The translations under genes and the position numbers were made by a program. This document shows positions 8,291-16,038 of a DNA stretch of 57,584 bases, piece by piece. How positions within the stretch are numbered: the first letter of the stretch is position 1; each line of letters opens with the position of its first letter. The stretch is from an uncultured Prevotellaceae bacterium (lineage in GTDB: Bacteria > Bacteroidota > Bacteroidia > Bacteroidales > Bacteroidaceae), in assembly GCA_902786665.1 (NCBI GenBank), contig CADADN010000017.1, positions 1-57,584 of the forward strand. The letters run 5' to 3'. Under the pieces are notes generated by a model, which was not told the DNA's origin, ran no database searches, and saw only the letters and a list, made by a program, of their open reading frames with translations.

Positions 8291-9640
8291 ATGAAGAAAG
8301 TCATCACCTATGGCACATACGATCTGCTACACCAAGGGCATGTCAACCTGCTTCGTCGTGCAAAGGCTTTGGGCGACTATTTGATAGTAGGTGTCACCAA
8401 TGATAGTTTCGACCGCGACCGAGGCAAACTCAATGTTCGCAACAACGTGTTGGAGCGTGTGGACGCAGTGAAGGCCACGGGTTACGCCGACCAGGTCATC
8501 ATCGAGGATTATGTAGGCCAGAAAATCGACGACATCCAGAAATACAATGTCGATATCTTCGCCATCGGCTCCGACTGGGAGGGTAAGTTCGACTATCTCA
8601 AGGAGTTCTGCGAGGTGGTTTACCTTCCGCGTACGGAAGGCATCTCCTCCACCATGCTCCGCGCAGAGACCACCCCCGACGTGCGTGTGGGTGTGATAGG
8701 TTGCGGCAGGGTGGCCCACCGCTTTCTTCCAGAGTCAGCTTTTGTCAGCGGTGTCCACATCACCGCCGCCTACGACATCAACCCAGAAGCCACCAAGCAA
8801 TATGTCGCACAGGCGGAAGGGGTGGAGCACTGCGAGACGGTGGAACAGTTGCTCTCACAAGTTGACGCCCTCTACATCGCCACCCCCCATCTCAGCCATT
8901 ACGACTACGTTCGGCAGGGTCTGCAAGTCGGCAAGCACGTGCTCTGCGAGACCCCGATGGTGCTCGACAAGCAACAGGCCGTCGACCTCTACCGTATGGC
9001 GGAGGAGCGTGGCTGCATCCTCATGGAAGCCAACAAGACAGCGCACTGTCCCGCTTTCAACCACCTCATGGTGATGGTGAAGTCGGGGCTCATCGGCGAC
9101 GTGGTGGACATCAATGCCTCGCTCTCCAAGTTGTGGGACGACAACCTCACCCTCAGGGAGTTCGACCCCGCCCAGGCCGGCGGCTCCATGTATGAATTGG
9201 GGAGCTACCCGTTGCTTCCCATCGTGAAGCTCATGGGTGTGGATTACGAGGATGTGCATTTCTACAGCCGTTTCAAGGAAGGTGTAGACATGTACACCAA
9301 AGGCGTGGTGAGATACCCCTCGGCCGTATGCTCGTTCCAGGTGGGACTTGGCGTGAAGACCGAAGGCAACCTGGTCATTTCCGGCACGAAGGGTTATGCC
9401 TACGTGCCCGCTCCCTGGTGGAAGACCGACTATTTCGAGTTGCGCTATGAAGACCAGAACGACAACAAGAAATATTTCTACAAGTGGGATGGTGCCGGAC
9501 TGCGTTACGAAATTCAGGAGTTTATCAGTTGCGTCATCGCCCATCGCCACTCCTCCGCCCGCCTCCGCCGGAAGGAGAGCATCTTCATGGCCGAGGTGAT
9601 GCAACGTTTCACGGAAAAGGAAAACATGATATCGATATGA
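8291..9640 (+). CDS. Cytidylyltransferase / Gfo-Idh-MocA oxidoreductase fusion
   Basis: A 449-residue two-domain protein. Residues 1-135 are a TagD/GCT-like cytidylyltransferase: GTYDLLHQGH gives the H-x-G-H nucleotide-binding motif (H14, H17), and EGISSTMLR near residue 128 corresponds to the family's second signature. Residues about 138-449 are a Gfo/Idh/MocA NAD(P)-dependent oxidoreductase with Rossmann motif VGVIGCGRVAH. The usual E-K-P motif is CETPM here, so the canonical Lys is missing or replaced. The likely reaction is CTP-dependent activation of a polyol or sugar phosphate by the first domain, with redox of the sugar by the second. The substrate is unknown. The SDR gene overlaps its stop (ATGA at 9637-9640), showing translational coupling. 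Confidence 0.85.
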   Translation: MKKVITYGTYDLLHQGHVNLLRRAKALGDYLIVGVTNDSFDRDRGKLNVRNNVLERVDAVKATGYADQVIIEDYVGQKIDDIQKYNVDIFAIGSDWEGKFDYLKEFCEVVYLPRTEGISSTMLRAETTPDVRVGVIGCGRVAHRFLPESAFVSGVHITAAYDINPEATKQYVAQAEGVEHCETVEQLLSQVDALYIATPHLSHYDYVRQGLQVGKHVLCETPMVLDKQQAVDLYRMAEERGCILMEANKTAHCPAFNHLMVMVKSGLIGDVVDINASLSKLWDDNLTLREFDPAQAGGSMYELGSYPLLPIVKLMGVDYEDVHFYSRFKEGVDMYTKGVVRYPSAVCSFQVGLGVKTEGNLVISGTKGYAYVPAPWWKTDYFELRYEDQNDNKKYFYKWDGAGLRYEIQEFISCVIAHRHSSARLRRKESIFMAEVMQRFTEKENMISI

Positions 9641-10368
9641 AAAGGATTCTTGTTGTAGGAGGTGCCAACGGCATCGGGCTGGCCATCGCCATGGAGTTGG
9701 CGCAACGGCCTGAAACGGAGAAGGTGTATGTGGTGGACAAGGCTCCACTCGCAGCAGAGCACCACAAGCCGAACATCGATTCGTGGCAGTTCGACCTCGC
9801 TGCCGACGACTATTCCTTCTTCGACCGTTTCGACGACATCGATGCCATGATGTTGACGGCAGGTTTCGGGAAACTCGCCCTCTTCAGGGACGTGCCCGAG
9901 CAGCACATCATCGACTCCTTCCAAGTGAACACCATCTCCACCATGCGGCTCATCAAGCGCTTTTATCCCAAGTTGGAGGGTGGGGAGGACTTCTTCTGCG
10001 GTGTGATGGTGAGCATAGCAGGGTTCATGTCGTCGCCCTTCTTCGCCGTCTATGGAGCCACCAAGGCGGCGCTGAAAATCTTCATCGAAAGCGTGAACGT
10101 GGAGTTGGAGAAGACGGGGTCTGCCAACCGCATCCTCAACGTCAGTCCCGGTTCCATCAAAGGCACCAGTTTCAACAAGGGGAAGACCGACCTCTCCCAG
10201 ACGCACGACCTCGCCTGCGACATCATCGGCCATCTGGAGCAGAAGGACGACCTCTTCATCCCCAAATACGAGGAGGTGTTCCGCCACGTCCTCCAGCGCT
10301 ATCACGACGACTTCCGTGAGGAGGGTCGCCACAGTTACGAATACAAACTCTCCAGCGGCAGGATGTGA
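9637..10368 (+). CDS. Short-chain dehydrogenase/reductase
   Basis: A 243-residue SDR. The ATG overlaps the preceding stop by 4 bp; the open frame continues upstream but only antisense-like within the previous gene. The nucleotide-binding glycine motif is VGGANGIG (residues 7-14), and the catalytic triad is S126, Y139 and K143 (YGATK). It presumably oxidises or reduces a sugar, sugar acid or polyol made or used by its operon partners. An L-fucose dehydrogenase-like role is conceivable given the transporter and mutarotase downstream, but nothing in the sequence fixes the substrate. Confidence 0.85.
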   Translation: MKRILVVGGANGIGLAIAMELAQRPETEKVYVVDKAPLAAEHHKPNIDSWQFDLAADDYSFFDRFDDIDAMMLTAGFGKLALFRDVPEQHIIDSFQVNTISTMRLIKRFYPKLEGGEDFFCGVMVSIAGFMSSPFFAVYGATKAALKIFIESVNVELEKTGSANRILNVSPGSIKGTSFNKGKTDLSQTHDLACDIIGHLEQKDDLFIPKYEEVFRHVLQRYHDDFREEGRHSYEYKLSSGRM

Positions 10369-10418
10369 CGCCATCAACCTTGTCACGTCGGCCATTTGGA
10401 CCAATACCATCAAAAAAC

Positions 10419-11339
10419 ATGTATAAGATTATCGACGCACACAGCCATTTATGGCTCAGACAAGACACCTCTTGGAACGGTAAGCGCATCAAACCCCTGC
10501 CCAACGGCAGGTCGATGTTCCTCGGCGAGGAGGTGCAGATGCTGCCCCCCTTCATGATCGATGGCAGCAACACGGCGGAGGTGTTCATCTCCAATATGAA
10601 TTATGCCCAGGTGTCGGCAGCCGTCGTCGTGCAGGAGTTCATCGACGGGAAGCAGAACGAGTATCTCGACCTCGTGCAGCGGCAATACCACGACCGTTTC
10701 TTCGTCTGTGGCATGGCCGACTACCTGCATCCTGGCTTCTATGCCGAGGCTGCCGCCCTCATCGAAGGTGGTTTCAAGGGGATGGCCATTCCCGCACATC
10801 GCATCATCACCGACAAGAAACGCGTGATGCTCAACTCCGACGAGATGATGCGGATGTTCAAGTTGATGGAGGAGCGTGGCGTCATCCTTTCAGTGACCCT
10901 CGCCGACGGCGACCTGCAAGTGGGTGAGATGCGCGAGGTCATCGAGGAATGCCCGCGTCTGAAGGTGGCCATAGGTCATTTCGGAATGCCCACCGTGGAA
11001 GGGTGGGAGCAACAAGTGTTGCTCGCCCGTTATGAGAATGTCATGGTGGAGTCAGGAGGCATCACGTGGCTCTACAATTCCGAGTTCTACCCCTTCCCCT
11101 CTGCCGTCAAGGTCATCCGCCAGGCCATCGACATGGTGGGTGCCGACAAGTTGATGTGGGGCAGCGACTACCCCCGCACCATCACCGCCATCACTTACCG
11201 TATGTCATACGACTTCATCGTCAAGAGCAACGAGTTGACCGACGAGGAAAAAGCGCTATTCCTCGCCGGGAACGCCAAGCGCTTCTACGGTTTCGGCAAA
11301 CTGCTTGAACTGCCGTATGTCAAGAACATGTCGGAATAG
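10419..11339 (+). CDS. Amidohydrolase-family metal-dependent hydrolase
   Basis: A 306-residue protein. I prefer the ATG at 10419 because it puts the metal-binding D-A-H-S-H motif at residues 6-10, as usual for Amidohydro_2 proteins; a GTG at 10365 would add 18 residues. The C-terminal metal ligand is the Asp of MWGSDYPRT, and IGHFGMP is another likely active-site segment. Relatives include sugar lactonases and decarboxylases. In this operon a lactonase acting on the SDR product is a reasonable inference. The last 33 bp of the gene including the stop are duplicated at 11378-11410, beyond a repeat array. Confidence 0.82.
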   Translation: MYKIIDAHSHLWLRQDTSWNGKRIKPLPNGRSMFLGEEVQMLPPFMIDGSNTAEVFISNMNYAQVSAAVVVQEFIDGKQNEYLDLVQRQYHDRFFVCGMADYLHPGFYAEAAALIEGGFKGMAIPAHRIITDKKRVMLNSDEMMRMFKLMEERGVILSVTLADGDLQVGEMREVIEECPRLKVAIGHFGMPTVEGWEQQVLLARYENVMVESGGITWLYNSEFYPFPSAVKVIRQAIDMVGADKLMWGSDYPRTITAITYRMSYDFIVKSNELTDEEKALFLAGNAKRFYGFGKLLELPYVKNMSE

Positions 11340-11410
11340 AGATTGAAAATTGAAAATTGAAAATTGAAAATTGGCTGGAACTGCCGTATGTCAAGAACAT
11401 GTCGGAATAG
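11307..11410. repeat. ATTGAAA array flanked by a 33-bp direct duplication of the gene end
   Basis: Positions 11342-11369 are four tandem ATTGAAA units (7 bp), followed by a partial unit. They are bracketed by two identical 33-bp copies (11307-11339 and 11378-11410) of the amidohydrolase 3' end, from GAACTGCCG to the TAG stop; the copy-to-copy distance is 71 bp. The right-hand copy is non-coding. Confidence 0.92.
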
Positions 11411-11510
11411 GGGGATAGGCCATGATAGGGCAAGATAGGACATAATGTGTTTTATAGTACCTAATAAACAGAAATAATAACAACAACCCATTTTTATTAC
11501 CACAAACATC

Positions 11511-12833
11511 ATGAGTAAACCCAAACTCGTCAGCAAGAAATACCTGTTCACTTTCATCTTGGTCACCACCCTCTTCGCCTTGTGGGGCTTCGCCAACGAC
11601 ATCACCAATCCGATGGTGGCGGCCTTTCAGACCTTGATGGAATTGTCGGCCACGAAGGCATCGATGGTGCAGTTTGCTTTCTATGGCGGTTACGCCACGA
11701 TGGCTGTCCCCGCTGCGTTGTTCATCCGCAAGTTTAATTACAAGTACGGTGTGATGCTCGGGTTGGCACTCTATGCCATAGGAGCCTTTCTTTTCATCCC
11801 GGCGGCGGCCCGCGAGAGTTTCACCTTCTTCTGCTTCTCACTCTACATCCTCACCTTCGGACTGGCTTTCCTGGAAACCACAGCCAACCCGTTCATCCTT
11901 TCCTTGGGTGACAAGGCCACCTCTACGCAGCGTCTGAACCTCTCCCAGGCATTCAATCCGATGGGTTCGCTCTGTGGCATGGCCGTGGCATCGTTCCTCG
12001 TCCTTCCGCAACTCATCTCCGACAAGCGTGATGCAGCCGGGGAAATCATCTTCTCCACCCTTTCAGAGGCAGAGAAGGCCAGCATCCGCGTGCACGACCT
12101 GGCCATCATCCGCAATCCCTACGTGGTCATCGGCTGCGTGGTGCTGCTGATGTTCATCATCTTCGCCCTCTCCAAGATGCCGAAGACAGAGGGCGAGGAG
12201 ATGAAGGCGAAAGGCCAGACCCACACGGCTGGCGAGACCCTGTCGAACCTTTGGCACAACGTGGTGTATCGTGAGGGCGTGCTCGCACAGATGTTTTATG
12301 TGGCTGCTCAGATCATGACGTGGACCTTCATCATCCATTATGCCGACAACCTGGGCATCAACAAGGCGACGGCGCAAAACTTCAACATCTTGGCCATGGT
12401 GCTGTTCCTCTGCAGCAGGTTCATCGCCACCTTCTTGATGAAATTTGTCAACACCCGCAAGTTGTTGGCCATCTTCGCCGTGGGTGCTTCCATTTGCACC
12501 ATCGGCGCCATCACCATCGTTGGCATGGTGGGCCTCTATTGCCTGGTGTTCATCAGCTTCTTCATGTCACTCATGTTCCCCACCATCTATGGCATCGCCT
12601 TGGAGGATGTGGACAGCCGCGACACCTCGCTTGGTGCGGCATTCCTTGTCATGGCCATCGTGGGTGGTGCCATCATGCCGCCGTTGCAGGGTATGATCAT
12701 CGACCAAAAGGAAATCCTGGGTCATCCTGCCGTCAACGTGTCATTCATCCTTCCTCTGGTTTGCTTCATCCTCATCTATATCTATGGCATGAGGTCCTAT
12801 AAGTTCAAGATGAAAAAGGGAGGTGTGGCATGA
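11511..12833 (+). CDS. FucP-type sugar:H+ symporter (MFS)
   Basis: A 440-residue membrane protein with about 12 hydrophobic segments, of the FHS/FucP branch of the major facilitator superfamily. Recognisable stretches are LFALWGFANDITNPMV near the N-terminus and FLETTANPFILSLG (about residues 121-134), both characteristic of L-fucose/glucose/galactose symporters. It sits in the inner membrane and would import a free hexose or deoxyhexose. The stop overlaps the mutarotase start by 4 bp (ATGA at 12830-12833), so transporter and mutarotase are translationally coupled, pointing to a common sugar, probably L-fucose or L-rhamnose. Confidence 0.9.
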   Translation: MSKPKLVSKKYLFTFILVTTLFALWGFANDITNPMVAAFQTLMELSATKASMVQFAFYGGYATMAVPAALFIRKFNYKYGVMLGLALYAIGAFLFIPAAARESFTFFCFSLYILTFGLAFLETTANPFILSLGDKATSTQRLNLSQAFNPMGSLCGMAVASFLVLPQLISDKRDAAGEIIFSTLSEAEKASIRVHDLAIIRNPYVVIGCVVLLMFIIFALSKMPKTEGEEMKAKGQTHTAGETLSNLWHNVVYREGVLAQMFYVAAQIMTWTFIIHYADNLGINKATAQNFNILAMVLFLCSRFIATFLMKFVNTRKLLAIFAVGASICTIGAITIVGMVGLYCLVFISFFMSLMFPTIYGIALEDVDSRDTSLGAAFLVMAIVGGAIMPPLQGMIIDQKEILGHPAVNVSFILPLVCFILIYIYGMRSYKFKMKKGGVA

Positions 12834-13210
12834 GTGAGGGCTATCGAGTGAAGGCCTATGGCCAGCCCGTGAAGCGCTATGTGCAGACGATGGAGCTGAA
12901 GGATGAGCCGGCGCTCATCGCCCGCTACCGTCGGGCGCACAGCCGTGAGGGGTCGTGGCCGGAAATTCGCGAAGGCATCCGCCAGGTGGGCATCCTCGAG
13001 ATGGAAGTCTATCTCTTTGGCAATCGCATCGTGATGGTGGTGGAGACACCGCTCGACTTCTGCTGGGACGAGGCGATGGCACGTCTCGCCACGCTCCCCC
13101 GCCAGGCGGAATGGGAGGAGTTTGTGGCGCAGTTCCAGCAATGCGATGCTTCGGCCACGAGCGATGAGAAATGGCAGATGATGGAGCGCATTTTCCATCT
13201 CTATGAATGA
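12830..13210 (+). CDS. L-rhamnose/L-fucose mutarotase family protein
   Basis: A 126-residue protein of the RhaM (formerly DUF718) family. Visible features are the N-terminal MELKDEPALIARYRRAHS segment with the conserved R-Y-x-x-x-H arrangement, the LEMEVYLFGNRIVMVVET strand pair, and a C-terminal helix with W near the end. The family interconverts alpha and beta anomers of L-rhamnose or L-fucose so that dehydrogenases or isomerases receive the right anomer. It is the last gene of the operon and overlaps the transporter gene. Length is slightly above the usual 104-115 residues. Confidence 0.85.
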   Translation: MSEGYRVKAYGQPVKRYVQTMELKDEPALIARYRRAHSREGSWPEIREGIRQVGILEMEVYLFGNRIVMVVETPLDFCWDEAMARLATLPRQAEWEEFVAQFQQCDASATSDEKWQMMERIFHLYE

Positions 13211-13232
13211 GGGTGGAGTGGTGCGTGAGTCG

Positions 13233-13482
13233 TTGAAAATATAGAGATGGTTGTGTACCTTTGGCTTCGTCGAAGGTACTCACGCTCGGAAAAGCACAAA
13301 AAAATTTGGCTTTTCGCTCGCTTAATCGTACCTTTGACTCCGTCGAAGGTACTCACGCTCGGAAAAGCTCAAAAAAATTTGGCTTTTCGCTCGCTTAATC
13401 GTACCTTTGACTTCGTCGAAGGTACTCACGCTCGGAAAAGCTCAAAAAAATTTGGCTTTTCGCTCGCTTAATCGTACCTTTG
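13233..13482 (+). promoter_or_regulatory. Four tandem promoters carried by three 73-bp repeat units
   Basis: TACCTTTG boxes lie at 13256, 13329, 13402 and 13475, exactly 73 bp apart. Each has TTTG (or GTTG for the first) separated by exactly 20 bp, at 13305, 13378 and 13451 (TTG at 13233 for the first). Each unit also holds an inverted repeat GAAAAGC/GCTTTTC around an A/T-rich loop, and an ACCTT...AAGGT pair next to the -7 box. All point to the outer-membrane gene at 13519. The same unit occurs once, reversed, at 55205-55285. Confidence 0.9.
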
Positions 13483-13518
13483 CAAAAAGTTAACATTCAT
13501 TCATTAAAAAGTGAAATT

Positions 13519-14115
13519 ATGAAAAAGATTTTATTGGCAATTATGACTTTCATGATGGCAGCCCCTTCGTTCGCTCAATTCCATAGTGGAGGCTTCACCC
13601 TTGATGAGGAAAACATTTACTGGGGCGCCCGTATCGGTATTGCTTTTGGTGGAATCAGTGGCGACATTGAGACAGATGAAGGCAGGACGGGTATGACGCT
13701 CGCCGGCATCGTGGGCCTGCGTGTCACGGAGAATGCACCGGTGTTCCTCGAGAGCGGTCTTTACTATACCGAGCGTGGTGGCAACAAACTCAAGGGTCCT
13801 GCCAACCTCAATCTCGCTGGACATGATGCTCACCTCAACTATCTTGAGATTCCCGCACTCATCAAGTATGGCATCTCTTTGGATGATGAAGTAGCATTCC
13901 TGCCGTTCATCGGTCCTTATCTCGGTATGGGTATTTCCGGCGACTACAAATTCATGAAGCATCCTGAAATGGGCTTCAAGATTGGTTGCGGCGTGGAGTG
14001 GAACAATCTCTATGCTGAGGCTCTTTATCAGTTTGGCGTCACCGACATTGCCGATCCTGACCAATTCTCGTCACACGGCCACGCCCTCGGCATCAACTTC
14101 GGTATCAATTTCTGA
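13519..14115 (+). CDS. Outer-membrane beta-barrel protein (PorT/OMP_b-brl type)
   Basis: A 198-residue protein. The ATG at 13519 gives a signal peptide (MKKILLAIMTFMMAAPSFAQ). The rest is alternating Gly/aromatic strands: WGARIGIAFGGISGD, FLESGLYYTERGGNKL, LNYLEIPALIKYG, FLPFIGPYLGMGISGDYK, and a terminal INFGINF ending in Phe. This is the pattern of small eight-stranded Bacteroidota barrels. No ligand can be inferred. Its promoter region is a tandem array of four promoters, so expression may be high or tuned by repeat number. Confidence 0.88.
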   Translation: MKKILLAIMTFMMAAPSFAQFHSGGFTLDEENIYWGARIGIAFGGISGDIETDEGRTGMTLAGIVGLRVTENAPVFLESGLYYTERGGNKLKGPANLNLAGHDAHLNYLEIPALIKYGISLDDEVAFLPFIGPYLGMGISGDYKFMKHPEMGFKIGCGVEWNNLYAEALYQFGVTDIADPDQFSSHGHALGINFGINF

Positions 14116-14129
14116 TATCTCCATAACTA

Positions 14130-14167
14130 CAAGCGGCGGGAAAGAGAAGGTTCTTTCCCGCCGCTTG
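14130..14167. terminator. Bidirectional hairpin terminator
   Basis: A perfect 16-bp inverted repeat (arms 14130-14145 and 14152-14167; core AGCGGCGGGAAAG). It lies between the converging barrel gene (stop 14115) and methyltransferase gene (stop 14183). Confidence 0.85.
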
Positions 14168-14182
14168 CGTCTATAGGAGAGA

Positions 14183-15487
14183 CTAGTTAAAATCTCCCAT
14201 AGCGTATCTGACGGCCAGGCCAACGGCTTTTCCCAGGAGTGGAGGCACAGCGTTTCCTATTTGCACCAGTTGCTTGCTTTTCGGCCCCTCGAAGATGAAT
14301 TCATCGGGGAAGGACTGCAGCCGTGCCATCTCCCTTGCGGTGAGTACGCGGGGGAGTTTGGGGTGCAGGTTCACGCCTCCATGGTTTTCCTTGATGGTGC
14401 ATGAGGGAGCGTCCCATGGGCATTTCTTCCATGAGTCGCTATATCCTTTGTAGAGGCTTTTCCCCTCGGGCGTTTCCATGATGCGTCGTGCCATTTCCGT
14501 ACTGTGCCGTGTGGGCACATGGTTGAAGGCTTTGTCGGCGGGATGGTCCATCAAGTCGCCGATGGCCTCTTCTGTGGTCATATATTCATCGGGGGGGATG
14601 AGTGGCAACGGGTAGCAGTTGACCAGCCCTTTTCTGTTTCCTATGAACACCACTCGCTCTCGTTTCTGCGGCGTGAGGTAGTCGGCAGCACACAGCGTGG
14701 TGACGCGCATGTCGTATCCGATGGCTTTGAAGTCGTCGAGGATTTTCTTTTCCACCTTCCCATCGAGCATGTTGCGCAGTCCTTTCACATTCTCGCACAC
14801 CACGAAGTCAGGTCGGAGCTTGCTCACGATTTCCACCAATTCCTTGTAGAGGGAGTTGCGAGGGTCGTCGACGATGCGGTTGCCCGACATGGAGAATCCC
14901 TGGCAAGGGAATCCCCCGGCCACGAGACTGAGTCGACGTCCTGCCAGTTGTTCTTTCACGGTGTCGTAGAAGGTTTCCTTTGTCTCTTCCTTTCTGATGT
15001 CCCCGTTGACGAAGGGGTGCTTGAAATTACGCTGGTAGGTCTTTCCGGCCTCCTTGAAGAAGTCGAGTCCGCAGATGCCGTTGAGACCTGCCATCTCCAA
15101 TCCCAAGCTCAGTCCTCCTGCGCCGCAGAAGAGGTCGACGAAGGTGGCTTTCGAGGTGCCCGGCTCGTCCCAATAGGGTATGATGTCCACCATGCGCACC
15201 TTGTCGCCGTAACGGTTTTGTGGAGCGTTGTTGTCGCTGAAATCGTCTTCGCAGAACAACGATGGTGTTTTTGCCGTGGAGCGGTATTGTTTCTCCAATT
15301 CCAATGTCCTCTCCTTGTCTCCTCCCTTGCTGATGTATTTCTTGAAATCCTTGAAGGCTTTTTCGGCTATGGCGTAGGTGTTGTTGCGACGGGAGGCTCG
15401 CAACTCTCCCGAGGCCACGAATTTCCTTACTGCCTTCAGCGTCATGCCCATTTCGCGGGCCACTTCTTCTATGGTGTATGTTTTCAT
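14183..15487 (-). CDS. DNA (cytosine-5) methyltransferase with N-terminal helix-turn-helix
   Basis: A 434-residue protein. The start at 15487 (MKTYTIEEVAREMGMTLKAV) puts an excisionase/MerR-like helix-turn-helix at residues 1-55; a longer start at 15538 is possible. The C5-methyltransferase motifs are all present in order: motif I FCGAGGLSLG (about residue 119), motif IV GGFPCQGFS with the catalytic Cys near 195, motif VI ENVKG, motif VIII QKRERV, and motif X QIGNAVPP at the C-terminus. It transfers a methyl group from SAM to cytosine; the target sequence is unknown. No restriction endonuclease is recognisable nearby, so it may be a solitary, possibly regulatory, methylase. Confidence 0.9.
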   Translation of the reverse strand: MKTYTIEEVAREMGMTLKAVRKFVASGELRASRRNNTYAIAEKAFKDFKKYISKGGDKERTLELEKQYRSTAKTPSLFCEDDFSDNNAPQNRYGDKVRMVDIIPYWDEPGTSKATFVDLFCGAGGLSLGLEMAGLNGICGLDFFKEAGKTYQRNFKHPFVNGDIRKEETKETFYDTVKEQLAGRRLSLVAGGFPCQGFSMSGNRIVDDPRNSLYKELVEIVSKLRPDFVVCENVKGLRNMLDGKVEKKILDDFKAIGYDMRVTTLCAADYLTPQKRERVVFIGNRKGLVNCYPLPLIPPDEYMTTEEAIGDLMDHPADKAFNHVPTRHSTEMARRIMETPEGKSLYKGYSDSWKKCPWDAPSCTIKENHGGVNLHPKLPRVLTAREMARLQSFPDEFIFEGPKSKQLVQIGNAVPPLLGKAVGLAVRYAMGDFN

Positions 15488-15565
15488 CTGGCGTTGGATG
15501 TAGTTGGAAAAAAGGATGGCATGGCTTGCTGTTTCCACTATTCATGCAAAGGTTCCCGCCTTGCA

Positions 15566-15964
15566 TCATGCATGTGGCATGTCAAGACGCCTGCGGATGT
15601 CTTCCATCTTCTTCAACCGTTCGATGGAATAGGTTTTTCCCTGCTGGTCAACATACTCGAAGAGTGCCAAGGCCCGCTCCAACAATGTCTCGTTGATGGG
15701 GTAGGCACGCACGTCGGATTCGACATAGTAGAGTTCGGCCAGCATCTCCGTGCGGTCGATGCGTTGCTCTTCGGGAAACCGTGACAAGCGCACCAACGCA
15801 TCTTCCACATTGGCATTCTGGAAGAATTCGTATTCGCCAAGATACTGCTCATAAAGTTCGTGTATGGCGTTGCTCCTGTCTTTCTCGTCTTTGATGTTCA
15901 TTGCGCGTGCCAAAGCTTCGAAAAAGGCACGGATGACTCGTATGAAATAGTCTTGGTGTATCAT
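15566..15964 (-). CDS. Small helical protein of unknown function
   Basis: A 132-residue, predominantly alpha-helical, acidic protein (IRVIRAFFEALARAMN at the start, then helix pairs that look TPR-like, ending KKMEDIRRRLDM). I see no catalytic motif and no signal peptide. It resembles short conserved proteins seen in Bacteroidota and Firmicutes (possibly the DUF6483 group, low certainty). It lies 78 bp upstream of the methyltransferase on the same strand, so cotranscription is possible. Nothing in it looks like a restriction nuclease. Confidence 0.7.
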   Translation of the reverse strand: MIHQDYFIRVIRAFFEALARAMNIKDEKDRSNAIHELYEQYLGEYEFFQNANVEDALVRLSRFPEEQRIDRTEMLAELYYVESDVRAYPINETLLERALALFEYVDQQGKTYSIERLKKMEDIRRRLDMPHA

Positions 15965-16038
15965 TTTAGTCCTTTCTGATTATGATTTCATTCTTTGCCC
16001 TTTTCTGGTTTTGTCTTTCACTTGGAAAGGGTGTCCAG

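Noticed and set aside
8291-13210. Complete non-phosphorylative L-fucose pathway
   Set aside because: The sugar-acid dehydratase and the keto-acid cleavage enzyme are absent, and a cytidylyltransferase has no place in that pathway; only parts fit.
13255-13482. CRISPR array
   Set aside because: The units are contiguous 73-bp tandem repeats with no unique spacers, and no cas genes are present.
14504-15784. Long plus-strand open frame (426 codons)
   Set aside because: It is antisense to the DNA methyltransferase and its neighbour, whose motifs are complete; the plus-strand translation has no recognisable domain.
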